DNA from: Bacteroidia bacterium
GTDB taxonomy: Bacteria; Bacteroidota; Bacteroidia; B-17B0; Aurantibacillaceae
Assembly (NCBI GenBank): GCA_020846025.1
Contig: JADLER010000166.1
Coordinates: 1 to 55,546 of the forward strand
Reading direction: 5' to 3'
DNA: 55,546 nt
In this document: piece by piece, positions 36,464 to 44,682 of the stretch
Layout of the letters: every line of letters starts with the position of its first letter
Numbering within the stretch: the first letter of the stretch is position 1
Notes under the pieces: generated by a model
The model's database searches: none
What the model saw: the letters and a program-made list of their open reading frames with translations, nothing else
Told to the model about the DNA's origin: nothing
Made by a program: the position numbers and the translations under genes

Positions 36464-36883
36464 TTAAATTAAATTCCATTTCTTTCTCCATTCTTCTATA
36501 TAAGCTGGCACTGTGATATGAAGTTCTTTTGTGGAAGGTGTCATAAATACCTGCGTGCTTTTGCCTGTACATGCCACAAAACCATGTTTAGCACTTAAAA
36601 TTTTGTATTCAAAAATAAGTTTAGCGGCTGGCGTAGGAACATATAGGGTTTCAATTATTGCACTATCACCATATTCTAACACCCTTTTAAAATTAACTTG
36701 CAAATCAACTATTGGTACAGCTAAATTTCCATTCTCAAAAATATCAAGATAGCCTAAGCCATATTGCCTCCCAAAAGCCTCTCGACCATCCTCAAAATAT
36801 CTAACATAGTTACCATGCCACACAACGCGTAAAGAATCAACCTCACTAAATTTAATAGGTATTTCTACAATTGATTTCAACAT
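36464..36883 (-). CDS. 4-hydroxybenzoyl-CoA-thioesterase-like acyl-CoA thioesterase
   Basis: 139 residues from ATG 36883, a single hotdog domain. FSEVDSLRVVWHGNYVRYFE carries the catalytic Asp and the WHGNY helix of 4HBT/YbgC-type thioesterases. The form with EDGREAFG resembles thioesterases of flexirubin-type clusters in Bacteroidota. It would release acyl chains from CoA or a carrier protein. An upstream TTG (36892) lies inside the promoter box, so ATG 36883 is used. Own promoter; lolA follows after 83 bp. Confidence 0.83.
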   Translation of the reverse strand: MLKSIVEIPIKFSEVDSLRVVWHGNYVRYFEDGREAFGRQYGLGYLDIFENGNLAVPIVDLQVNFKRVLEYGDSAIIETLYVPTPAAKLIFEYKILSAKHGFVACTGKSTQVFMTPSTKELHITVPAYIEEWRKKWNLI

Positions 36884-36889
36884 AAAATT

Positions 36890-36918
36890 CAAATATACGT
36901 ATTTAGTATTTACACAAA
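36890..36918 (-). promoter_or_regulatory. complete promoter of thioesterase gene
   Basis: TTTG (36915-36918), 17-nt spacer, TATATTTG (36890-36897) on the minus strand. The -7 box ends 6 nt before ATG 36883. Confidence 0.6.
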
Positions 36919-36951
36919 GAGATTTGAAGTCTTATCTTTTTTACGTGTTTA

Positions 36952-37314
36952 TTATAGAGTAGGATAAAAAGCAGATATAATATGTTCGATTTTTGGCTGA
37001 TTCTCATGTCCTATAATAGAAACAACATCAAACCGGGTTTCCCAAAAAATGTTATTTTCCATTATATAATGTTGAGCTGCTTTTATGAGGTTTTTTTGCT
37101 TACTTTTGGTTACAAAGTCCATAGGATTTCCAAAAAAATCATCCGCTCTGCACTTTACCTCTACAATCACCAAAGTATTGTTAATACTAGCAATTATATC
37201 AATTTCTAAATGCTTATATCGCCAGTTTTTATGAATTATTTGATAGCCATTTTTAACTAAATACGCAACCGCCTCTTCTTCACCTTTTGTCCCTTTTTCA
37301 ATATTATTTGGCAT
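36952..37314 (-). CDS. YraN/UPF0102 family endonuclease-like protein
   Basis: 120 residues. The family hallmark is near the N-terminus: GEEEAVAYLVKNGY, NWRYKHLEIDIIA (residues about 11-42), and VEVKCRADDFFGNPMDFVTKSKQ. The E-ID and E-K pattern is the PD-(D/E)xK-like core; UPF0102 proteins resemble Holliday-junction resolvases but their role is not settled. Divergent from the DUF4412 gene. Its promoter (37354-37383) overlaps the start of that neighbour. Confidence 0.92.
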   Translation of the reverse strand: MPNNIEKGTKGEEEAVAYLVKNGYQIIHKNWRYKHLEIDIIASINNTLVIVEVKCRADDFFGNPMDFVTKSKQKNLIKAAQHYIMENNIFWETRFDVVSIIGHENQPKIEHIISAFYPTL

Positions 37315-37353
37315 AATTTTTATATATTAAAAAATAAATATTATTTTTAATGT

Positions 37354-37383
37354 CAAATTTAAACTTTTAAATCAATGAGCAAA
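37354..37383 (-). promoter_or_regulatory. complete promoter of yraN
   Basis: TTTG (37380-37383), 18-nt spacer, TAAATTTG (37354-37361) on the minus strand. The -33 element lies in the first codons of the divergent DUF4412 gene (37375). About 39 nt from the box to the yraN start. Confidence 0.6.
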
Positions 37384-38016
37384 TTTAAATTATTATTAGC
37401 CGGACTTTCAATATCTGTAATTGGTATTGCACAATCCTTTGAAGGTAGTATGGAATTTAAGATGGAAACTTCTAAAGATACCACTACAAATATCTATTAC
37501 ATAAAAGGTAATGATGTAAAATTAGACCAAATTGGTAAAAAATCTGGGAAAGTCGAAGGAAGTTTTATATTTAATACTGAAACTAAAGAGATTCGATTTG
37601 TAAATCCTGTTCGTAAAGTTTGGGGAGAGCATAAAAGTGAAACAGCTCCTGTAATTAAAGGAACATGTGTAGCAACAAAAGGCACAAATACCAAGGTTAT
37701 ACAGGGTGTAAAATGTACTGAGTACATCGTGAAAAATGCAGAAGAAAATACAGAAATAACATACTGGATTGCATCTGGTAAATATGATTTCTTTATTCCG
37801 GTTGTAAAAATGTGGAATAGAAAAGACAAACAAAGCATCTATTTTAATCAAATCAAAGATTTACCAAAAGGTTCAATGCCTATGTTATCAGAAGAAAAAT
37901 CTTTATCTAACAATACAATTATAAGTCGATTAGAAATTTCTAAAATTAACAAAGGTAATATTGATGCTTCTAAATTAAGTGTACCTGCAGATTACAATAA
38001 ATTTGAGCAACGCTAA
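37375..38016 (+). CDS. DUF4412 secreted protein
   Basis: 213 residues. Signal peptide (MSKFKLLLAGLSISVIGIAQ). The body fits DUF4412: FEGSMEFKMETSK, YYIKGNDVKLDQIG, FIFNTETKEIRFVNP, TYWIASGKYDFFIPVVK. A beta-rich periplasmic protein of unknown function, predicted not to be lipidated. Followed at once by a strong terminator. Confidence 0.82.
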   Translation: MSKFKLLLAGLSISVIGIAQSFEGSMEFKMETSKDTTTNIYYIKGNDVKLDQIGKKSGKVEGSFIFNTETKEIRFVNPVRKVWGEHKSETAPVIKGTCVATKGTNTKVIQGVKCTEYIVKNAEENTEITYWIASGKYDFFIPVVKMWNRKDKQSIYFNQIKDLPKGSMPMLSEEKSLSNNTIISRLEISKINKGNIDASKLSVPADYNKFEQR

Positions 38017-38044
38017 ATTGTTAAATTCAATAGAACCAAAATTT

Positions 38045-38072
38045 AAAAACCATCAAATATGATGGTTTTTTT
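38045..38072 (+). terminator. rho-independent terminator of DUF4412 gene
   Basis: 11-bp stem (AAAAACCATCA at 38045-38055 with TGATGGTTTTT at 38060-38070), 4-nt loop, T-run. It isolates the nos cluster from upstream transcription. Confidence 0.85.
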
Positions 38073-38093
38073 ATGCCTTATTTTTTCATAAGA

Positions 38094-38146
38094 ACTGATT
38101 TAGGTCATTTTAGATACTGATTATAATCCTAATATAATTATGACCT
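38094..38146 (+). promoter_or_regulatory. repeats upstream of the nos cluster
   Basis: ACTGATT is repeated directly at 38094-38100 and 38116-38122, 22 bp apart (two helical turns). AGGTCAT (38102-38108) and ATGACCT (38140-38146) are a 7-bp inverted pair 31 bp apart. They lie 54-106 bp upstream of the cytochrome c start. They may be operator half-sites for a regulator of N2O reduction. I see no FNR/CRP-type TTGAT-N4-ATCAA. Confidence 0.3.
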
Positions 38147-38175
38147 TACTCATATTATTTATTGGTTTTTAATTA

Positions 38176-38183
38176 TAACTTTG
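38176..38183 (+). promoter_or_regulatory. -7 promoter box of cytochrome c-nosZ
   Basis: TAACTTTG, full TAnnTTTG match, ends 16 nt before ATG 38200. No TTTG at -33 spacing; a TTGG sits only 11 nt away, which would suit an activator-dependent promoter. Confidence 0.45.
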
Positions 38184-38199
38184 CTAAAAATTCTAAAAT

Positions 38200-38697
38200 A
38201 TGAAAAAGATAATTGTTATCGCATCATTCTTTGTTTCGGCTTTACTAATTAGCTGTGGCGGAGAAGAAAAACCAGCTGCACAAGGACAGGAAACAGCTAC
38301 AACCGAGGAACAACCAGCTATGGCAGAAGCAAATCCAGAGTCTTATGACCCTAAAAGAGGTGAAGGTAAATGGACAGCCGAATTACTTGCACTTACTGAA
38401 ACATTAGATGCTGCTAAAGCAGAAGCTGGAGAAAAAGCTTCAAATGTTAAATGTGCGTCTTGCCACAAATTTACAGATGAAAGATTAGTAGGACCAGGTT
38501 GGAAAGATGTTACAAAACGTAGAACCCCAGAATGGTTAATGAACTTTATTACTAATCCTGATCCAATGTTAGACAAAGATCCTGAAGCTCAAGCTATGTT
38601 AGAGTTATGTTTAGTACGTATGCCTAACCAAAATTTAACAGATGACGAAGCAAGAGGGATTTTAGAATTTATGCGTAAGAATGATGGTGTAAAATAA
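38200..38697 (+). CDS. lipoprotein cytochrome c of the nos cluster
   Basis: 165 residues. Lipoprotein signal (LISC, C19), an Ala/Glu/Gln-rich linker (about 22-58), then one heme-c domain with CASCH (C85, C88, H89) and a candidate axial Met at M141 (LVRMPNQNLT). GPGWKDVTKRR and ILEFMRKND fit the class I fold. Likely electron donor to NosZ, anchored in the periplasm, as in other clade II nos clusters. First gene of the cluster, 125 bp before nosZ. A 12-bp palindrome TTTTCTAGAAAA lies at 38707-38718 in that gap. Confidence 0.88.
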   Translation: MKKIIVIASFFVSALLISCGGEEKPAAQGQETATTEEQPAMAEANPESYDPKRGEGKWTAELLALTETLDAAKAEAGEKASNVKCASCHKFTDERLVGPGWKDVTKRRTPEWLMNFITNPDPMLDKDPEAQAMLELCLVRMPNQNLTDDEARGILEFMRKNDGVK

Positions 38698-38822
38698 AAC
38701 ACCTTATTTTCTAGAAAAATTCTCTAACTATTTAATTATTAAGCTACTATGTAATTTAAAATTGCTAGAATGGTGGAGGTTTGCCATATTAAATCAAAAA
38801 AAATAAAATAACATAATAAACT

Positions 38823-40820
38823 ATGAAAATGACAAGTAAAATATTAACAATTGCGGCTGGTAGTGCGATAATTGCCAGTTCCTTACAGTCTTGTAAGCCA
38901 AAAGACACTAGTAATGTTGTGTCTGGAAACGCATCTGTAAAAGCGTATGTTGCCCCAGGTAAATACGATGAGATGTACAACTTTGTGAGTGGTGGATTTA
39001 GTGGACAGATGAGTGTGTATGGTATTCCGAGTGGACGATTATTCCGAGTAATCCCAGTATTCTCTGTTGATCCAGAAAAAGGATGGGGATATAGCGAAGA
39101 AAGTAAACCGATGCTAAATACGTCGAAAGGATTTATTCCTTGGGACGACTTACACCATGTACAATTATCTAAAACAAATGGTGATGCTGATGGTCGTTGG
39201 GTATTTGGTAATGCAAACAATACTCCACGTGTAGCACGTATTAGCTTAAAAACATTTAGAACTGAAGAAATTATTGAAATTCCTAATAGTGCAGGTAATC
39301 ACTCATCTCCATTCTTAACTGAAAATACGGAATATGTAGTTGCAGGTACTCGTTTTAGTGTTCCTTCAGATAATGCCAATGGTGATGTTCCAATTAATAC
39401 CTACAAACAAAATTTTAAAGGTTATCTAAGTTTTATAAGTGTTGGTAAAGAAGATGGGAAAATGGATATCGCCTTTCAATTAGAGTGTCCAGGCGTAAAC
39501 TTCGATTTAAGTCGTGCGGGTAAAGGTGTATCACATGGTTGGTTCTTCTTTTCTTGTTACAATGTTGAGCAAGCTAATACTTTATTAGAAGTTAATGCCT
39601 CTCAAAAGGATAAAGATTTTATCATGGCCGTAAACTGGAAAAAAGCTGAGGAATATATTAAAGCAGGTAAAGGCAGAAAAGAAACTGTGAAATATGCTCA
39701 TAATGTGTGGGACGAATCAACACATAGCTCAACTTCTGAAATGAAAAACGAAGTAACTGTTTTAAATGTAAAAGATTTTCCAGATATCTGTTACATGATG
39801 CCTTGTCCTAAATCACCACATGGTTGTGATGTAGATCCTACTGGCGAATACATTGTAGGTAGTGGTAAGCTCGCTGCATTATTACCTGTATTTAGCTATA
39901 GCAAAATGTTAAAAGCAATCGAATCAAAATCGTTTGATGGTGATTACGAAGGTTTACCTATTTTAAAATATGAATCTGTACTTCATGGTGAAGTTAAGAA
40001 ACCAGGCTTAGGCCCTCTTCATACCGAATTTGATGCAAAAGGAAATGCTTATACATCATTCTTTGTGTCTTCTGAAATCGTTAAATGGAACGTTAAAGAA
40101 TTAAAAGTAATTGATAGAAAGCCAGTATTTTACTCAGTAGGTCACTTATGTGTTGCAGGAGGAGATTCTAAAAATCCAGATGGTAAATATTTAGTAGCGT
40201 ATAATAAGATTACTAAAGATCGTTATTTACCAACAGGTCCAGAGTTAACACAAAGTGCTCAATTATTTGATATCAGTGGAGAAAAAATGGAGATGATTTT
40301 AGACTACCCAACTATCGGTGAGCCTCATTATGCTCAAATGATTTTAGCTGATAAGGTTAAAAACAATTCTACTAAGATTTTTAAAATTGATGAGAACAAA
40401 CATCCTTACGTAACTAAAGGTGAAAAAGAATCAAAAATTGTAAGAGAAGGTAATAAAGTGCATGTGTATATGACTTGCGTACGTTCGCACTTCGCTCCAG
40501 ATAATATCGAAGGTATCAAAATGGGGGATGAAGTATATTTCCATGTAACTAACTTAGAACAAGACTGGGATGTTCCACATGGATTTGCTATAAAAGGCGA
40601 TGCTAATGCTGAATTATTAATTATGCCAGGAGAAACTCAAACATATAAGTGGGTTCCAAACGGTGTAGGTATAGTTCCTTTCTATTGTACTGACTTCTGT
40701 AGTGCATTACACCAAGAGATGCAAGGATATGTACGCGTATCTCCTGCTGGCAGCAATGTTCCTTTAACGTGGAGTGTTGGTACTAATTTACCAAAAGCAG
40801 AAGAAACTGCTACTAAGTAA
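38823..40820 (+). CDS. nosZ: nitrous oxide reductase, Sec-type (clade II)
   Basis: 665 residues. Reduces N2O to N2 in the periplasm. Sec-type signal with a lipobox-like LQSC (C24), not the twin-arginine signal of clade I. The seven-bladed propeller with CuZ has His in DDLHHVQL, GNHSSPF, SPHGCDVDPTGEY, GPLHTEF, VGHLCVAGGD and GEPHYAQM. The C-terminal cupredoxin domain has the CuA site: H586 (DVPHGF) and CTDFCSALHQEM with C622, C626, H630, M633. All copper ligands are present, so the enzyme should be active. A strong terminator follows at 40838. Confidence 0.96.
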   Translation: MKMTSKILTIAAGSAIIASSLQSCKPKDTSNVVSGNASVKAYVAPGKYDEMYNFVSGGFSGQMSVYGIPSGRLFRVIPVFSVDPEKGWGYSEESKPMLNTSKGFIPWDDLHHVQLSKTNGDADGRWVFGNANNTPRVARISLKTFRTEEIIEIPNSAGNHSSPFLTENTEYVVAGTRFSVPSDNANGDVPINTYKQNFKGYLSFISVGKEDGKMDIAFQLECPGVNFDLSRAGKGVSHGWFFFSCYNVEQANTLLEVNASQKDKDFIMAVNWKKAEEYIKAGKGRKETVKYAHNVWDESTHSSTSEMKNEVTVLNVKDFPDICYMMPCPKSPHGCDVDPTGEYIVGSGKLAALLPVFSYSKMLKAIESKSFDGDYEGLPILKYESVLHGEVKKPGLGPLHTEFDAKGNAYTSFFVSSEIVKWNVKELKVIDRKPVFYSVGHLCVAGGDSKNPDGKYLVAYNKITKDRYLPTGPELTQSAQLFDISGEKMEMILDYPTIGEPHYAQMILADKVKNNSTKIFKIDENKHPYVTKGEKESKIVREGNKVHVYMTCVRSHFAPDNIEGIKMGDEVYFHVTNLEQDWDVPHGFAIKGDANAELLIMPGETQTYKWVPNGVGIVPFYCTDFCSALHQEMQGYVRVSPAGSNVPLTWSVGTNLPKAEETATK

Positions 40821-40837
40821 GTAATAACTAAAATTTA

Positions 40838-40874
40838 CAAAGGGAGCAGTTTTTTAAAAATTCTGCTCCCTTTT
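40838..40874 (+). terminator. rho-independent terminator between nosZ and nosL
   Basis: 11-bp perfect stem (AAAGGGAGCAG at 40838-40848 with CTGCTCCCTTT at 40862-40872), 13-nt loop, T-run. It begins 17 bp after nosZ and ends 24 bp before the next nos gene, so it sets nosZ apart from the assembly genes. Confidence 0.85.
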
Positions 40875-40898
40875 TCTTTATATTTAAAATTTGAAACG

Positions 40899-41915
40899 AT
40901 GAAAAACAAGATCTCTCTATTATCAAGAATATTACTTGTAATAGCCGCTGTTGCATTAGTCTATTCCGTATTTGTACCAATTTGGCAAATAGATTTAGAT
41001 GCGCCTCAATATCCTGAAGGGTTAGTGTTAAAAATTCATGCTGATAAATTAGCTGGAAACGTGGATATTATTAATGGATTAAACCATTATATTGGGATGA
41101 AAACATTACATACCGAAGACTTTATAGAATTTAAAGTTTTAAAATATATTATTTTCTTTTTTGCTGCTTTATCTTTATTCACCGCAATTCTTGGAAACAA
41201 AAAGATACTTAACTCACTGCTTAGCTTATTTATACTATTTGGTATTGTAGCTATGGTTGATTTTTGGAAATGGGAATATGACTATGGGCATAATCTAGAT
41301 CCTCATGCTGCAATTATAGTACCTGGAATGGCTTATCAACCACCATTAATTGGATTTAAACAACTCCTTAATTTTGGAGCCTATTCAATACCTGACATTG
41401 GAGGATGGTTGTTTATTGGTAGTGGTTTTTTAATGTTAATTGCTGTCATTTTTGAGTGGAGAAAATCAGTGAAACTTAAAAAAAGCGGTACAACATTAGC
41501 TTTAGCTATTTTAATGATTTCTATTGTTGTAACTAGTTGTGGACAGTCTGGTCCAGAAAAAATCAACTTAAATAAAGACAATTGTGACAACTGCAATATG
41601 CCTATTTCAGACATTCGATTTGGATGTGAATTAGTAACAGAAAAAGGTAGAGTATATAAATTTGATGATTTGTCTTGTATGATAGGCTACAGTGCAGAGA
41701 ATAAAGACAAATTAAATAACGCACTTTATTATGTTTGCGATTATTTGACACCACACGAGCTTGTTCAAACTAATCAGCTAACATTTATAGAAGGAGAAGC
41801 GGTAAATAGTCCAATGGGCGGAAATATTGCCTCATTTTTAAATGCTGATAGTGCTACTGCCTATAAAACAATTTGGAATGCAACAATAACTTCGTGGCAG
41901 AATATGAACCAATAA
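40899..41915 (+). CDS. nos membrane protein fused to NosL copper chaperone
   Basis: 338 residues. Part one (1-190) is an integral membrane protein with segments about 7-27, 82-98, 104-121 and 166-186. It also has motifs VFVPIWQIDLDAPQYPEG and INGLNHYIGM. A fifth hydrophobic segment (199-213) ends in VTSC214, a lipobox-like site, then comes a NosL domain: copper motif CDNCNM (C229, C232, M234) and DDLSCMIGY (C260). NosL is normally a free lipoprotein delivering Cu(I) to NosZ. Here the lipobox looks like a relic of the fused chaperone. The first part is comparable in place to NosB-type membrane proteins, unconfirmed. nosD starts 2 bp later. Confidence 0.83.
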   Translation: MKNKISLLSRILLVIAAVALVYSVFVPIWQIDLDAPQYPEGLVLKIHADKLAGNVDIINGLNHYIGMKTLHTEDFIEFKVLKYIIFFFAALSLFTAILGNKKILNSLLSLFILFGIVAMVDFWKWEYDYGHNLDPHAAIIVPGMAYQPPLIGFKQLLNFGAYSIPDIGGWLFIGSGFLMLIAVIFEWRKSVKLKKSGTTLALAILMISIVVTSCGQSGPEKINLNKDNCDNCNMPISDIRFGCELVTEKGRVYKFDDLSCMIGYSAENKDKLNNALYYVCDYLTPHELVQTNQLTFIEGEAVNSPMGGNIASFLNADSATAYKTIWNATITSWQNMNQ

Positions 41916-41917
41916 GT

Positions 41918-43153
41918 ATGAAGCAATTCATTCAAATACTCATTTGTCTTTTTATTAATCTCCCATATTACGGGAAGCAATTACAGGTTGGTTTAAACAA
42001 AGAATTTACCTCCATAAAAAAAGCGATTGAAATTGCCGATTACAATGATACTGTTTATGTTCATTCTGGACACTACAAGGAAGGCAACATTATCATAAAT
42101 AAATCTATTAAACTAATTGGAAAAGGTTTGCCAATTCTTGATGGAGAGAAAAATGGTGAAGTGATTTCCATTAAATCTAATTATGTATTGGTATCAGGAT
42201 TTAAAATACAAAAATCAGGTATTGCTTCTTTAAACGATCCATGTGGTGTAAAGGTTTACGACAGTCATCATGTAACGATAGAGCATAACATCTTTGATGA
42301 CAATTTCTTTGGTATTTACCTTCAATTTAGCAAACATTGTATAGTTAAAAACAATAAACTTACCGCTTATGCCGTAGAAGAACAGCAGATAGGAAATGGG
42401 ATTCATTGTTGGAAGAGTGATAGTTTACAAATAATAGGAAATAAAATAAAAGGACATCGCGATGGTATTTATTTTGAATTTGTAACCAACTCAGTAATTT
42501 GGAGGAATATTGCTACCGATAATATACGATATGGTTTACATTTTATGTTTTCGCATAGCGACTCATACATCTCAAATATATTCAGAAATAACGGCGCTGG
42601 TGTTGCCGTTATGTTTACAAAAGGGGTAAAAATGTTCCATAATACATTTGAAGAAAATTGGGGTGATGCAGCTTATGGCTTGATGCTAAAAGAAATTTCT
42701 GATAGTTATATTATTGGAAATACTTTTAAAAGAAATACAACTGGTATTTATATGGAAGGCACGAATCGAATTTTGGTTGAGAAAAATAAATTTGAATCAA
42801 ATGGCTGGGGCATGAAAATACAAGCAAGTTGTATGGACAATATTATTACCAATAATAATTTACTTGGTAATACCTTTGACATTAGCACAAACGGTAGTTT
42901 AGTATTAAACACATTTAACTCGAACTACTGGGATAAATACGAAGGATACGACTTAAATAAAGATAATATTGGAGATGTTCCTTTTCATCCTTTAAGCATC
43001 TTTTCTATCATTGTAGAGAAAAATCCACCAGCCATGTTATTGTTTAGAAGCTTTATGGTTACATTGCTAGATAAATCTGAAAAGATGATGCCTAGCCTCA
43101 CACCCGAAAATTTTATAGATAACACGCCGTTAATGCGTTCTTTAGATTTATGA
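41918..43153 (+). CDS. nosD: NosD periplasmic copper-maturation protein
   Basis: 411 residues from ATG 41918. A signal peptide (MKQFIQILICLFINLP) is followed by a right-handed beta-helix of Asn/Ile/Gly-rich rungs (IIGNTFKRNTTGIYMEGTN, ILVEKNKFESNGWGM) and the family-typical FNSNYWDKYEGYD. NosD works with the NosFY ABC transporter in supplying sulfur for or assembling the CuZ centre. An ATG at 41873 would extend it back inside the NosL frame but gives no signal peptide. Starts 2 bp after nosL and overlaps nosF by 4 bp. Confidence 0.94.
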   Translation: MKQFIQILICLFINLPYYGKQLQVGLNKEFTSIKKAIEIADYNDTVYVHSGHYKEGNIIINKSIKLIGKGLPILDGEKNGEVISIKSNYVLVSGFKIQKSGIASLNDPCGVKVYDSHHVTIEHNIFDDNFFGIYLQFSKHCIVKNNKLTAYAVEEQQIGNGIHCWKSDSLQIIGNKIKGHRDGIYFEFVTNSVIWRNIATDNIRYGLHFMFSHSDSYISNIFRNNGAGVAVMFTKGVKMFHNTFEENWGDAAYGLMLKEISDSYIIGNTFKRNTTGIYMEGTNRILVEKNKFESNGWGMKIQASCMDNIITNNNLLGNTFDISTNGSLVLNTFNSNYWDKYEGYDLNKDNIGDVPFHPLSIFSIIVEKNPPAMLLFRSFMVTLLDKSEKMMPSLTPENFIDNTPLMRSLDL

Positions 43154-43863
43154 TTGAGATAACAAATTTACATAAGCATTTTGGGAAGCTTGAAGTATTA
43201 AAAGGGATAAATCTATCTTTTAATAAAGGCGAATGTATTGCTTTGATAGGACCTAATGGTTGCGGAAAAACCACTTTAATAAAAAGTATCTTAGGAATGG
43301 TTATTCCTAGCCAAGGAAGTATAAAAGTAAAAGGAGAATTAATATCTAAAAACTATCAATACCGACAACATATTGGGTATATGCCTCAAATAGGGCGTTA
43401 TCCAGACAATATGACAATTGGTCAAATAATTGAGATGATAAAAGATATCCGAAAAGAGAATCAGAACTTAGACGAAGAACTATTACATCATTATTTGTTA
43501 CAAGGTATGTTTGATAAGCGTATGCGTACTTTATCAGGCGGAACTACCCAAAAAGTAAGTGCAACGCTAGCATTTCTATTTAACCCAGATATTTTAATTT
43601 TAGATGAGCCAACTGCTGGACTTGATCCATTAGCTTCAGAAATCCTGAAAGAAAAAATAATTACCGAGAAACAAAAAGGAAAACTAATCCTTATTACATC
43701 GCACTTACTTAGTGAACTAGATGACTTAATTACACACATCGTATTCATGCAAGACGGGCATTTAAAGTTTCATCAATCTATTTCTGAGTTAAGAACAAGA
43801 ACAGGCGAAGAAAGAATTTCAAAGGCTATCGCATCTGTATTGAGAGGAGGAAGTCATGAATAG
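43150..43863 (+). CDS. nosF: NosF ABC transporter ATPase
   Basis: 237 residues. Walker A GPNGCGKTT (34-42), signature LSGGTTQK (128-135), Walker B and D-loop ILDEPTAGLDP (about 150-160), and switch His in TSHLLSEL. It powers the NosFY transporter in NosZ CuZ maturation. ATG overlaps the nosD stop (ATGA), and its own stop overlaps nosY by 8 bp, so all three are translationally coupled. Confidence 0.95.
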   Translation: MIEITNLHKHFGKLEVLKGINLSFNKGECIALIGPNGCGKTTLIKSILGMVIPSQGSIKVKGELISKNYQYRQHIGYMPQIGRYPDNMTIGQIIEMIKDIRKENQNLDEELLHHYLLQGMFDKRMRTLSGGTTQKVSATLAFLFNPDILILDEPTAGLDPLASEILKEKIITEKQKGKLILITSHLLSELDDLITHIVFMQDGHLKFHQSISELRTRTGEERISKAIASVLRGGSHE

Positions 43864-44623
43864 AATTATCAAATTTATCATTTTAGATATTTTAAAGAAT
43901 AAAATAGTTCTAATTTACACATTAATACTAGCGGTTCTATCATGGAGTGTATTTAGCCTAGAAGATAACAGTACAAAGGGCATTCTAACCTTACTAAATG
44001 TGATACTACTAACTGTTCCTTTAGTTTCTGTTATATTCTCTACCATTTATCTATATAATAGTTCTGAGTTTATAGAATTGCTTCTTAGCCAACCCGTAAA
44101 TAGAGTTAAAATATGGCGCAGTTTATTTTTTGGATTAGTAATTTCCTTAGCCTTATCATTTAGTATTGGTGTTGGTGTTCCATTAATGATGTTTGCACCA
44201 AGTAACGTGGGCTTAATGATGTTGGCTGTTGGATTATGTATCACTACGGTTTTTGTAGCTATCGCATTCTTTAGTTCAATTATTACACGAGATAAGGCAA
44301 AAGGCATAGGTATCGCTATTATGCTTTGGTTATTCTTCGCTTTACTCTTTGATGGTATCGTACTTTTTCTTTTGTTTCAACTAGCAGATTATCCAATCGA
44401 AAAAATGATGGTTGGGATTACAGCTTTTAATCCTATTGATTTAGCAAGAATTTTAATTTTATTACACTTAGATGTATCTGCAATGATGGGTTATACAGGT
44501 GCAATATTTAAAGAATTCTTCGGCACATCACTCGGAATTATTGTAGCATTTTTAGTGTTGCTATTATGGACATTGATACCTTATTTTATCTCTCTAGTAA
44601 AATTTAAAAACAAGGATTTATAA
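43856..44623 (+). CDS. nosY: NosY ABC transporter permease
   Basis: 255 residues, six membrane segments (about 12-32, 44-67, 93-117, 126-146, 160-185, 227-248), ABC-2 type, typical of NosY. Conserved QPVNRVKIWRSLF and FNPIDLARILILLHLD support the call. It forms the transporter with NosF and interacts with NosD in CuZ assembly. Last gene of the cluster, ended by a strong bidirectional terminator. Confidence 0.93.
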   Translation: MNRIIKFIILDILKNKIVLIYTLILAVLSWSVFSLEDNSTKGILTLLNVILLTVPLVSVIFSTIYLYNSSEFIELLLSQPVNRVKIWRSLFFGLVISLALSFSIGVGVPLMMFAPSNVGLMMLAVGLCITTVFVAIAFFSSIITRDKAKGIGIAIMLWLFFALLFDGIVLFLLFQLADYPIEKMMVGITAFNPIDLARILILLHLDVSAMMGYTGAIFKEFFGTSLGIIVAFLVLLLWTLIPYFISLVKFKNKDL

Positions 44624-44646
44624 TATAAATCAACCATAACCCATAA

Positions 44647-44675
44647 AAAAAGCCCCATTTTCCATAGGGCTTTTT
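44647..44675. terminator. bidirectional terminator between nosY and the PQQ-like gene
   Basis: 9-bp stem (AAAAAGCCC at 44647-44655 with GGGCTTTTT at 44667-44675), 11-nt loop, T-run on both strands. Shared by the convergent transcripts. Confidence 0.85.
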
Positions 44676-44682
44676 GTTAAGT

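Noticed and set aside
38140-38199. FNR/CRP-type site upstream of the nos cluster
   Set aside because: No TTGAT-N4-ATCAA-like palindrome found; only unrelated short repeats.
38789-39220. Minus-strand frame of 143 codons opposite nosZ
   Set aside because: Overlaps the well supported nosZ start and has no recognisable motif.
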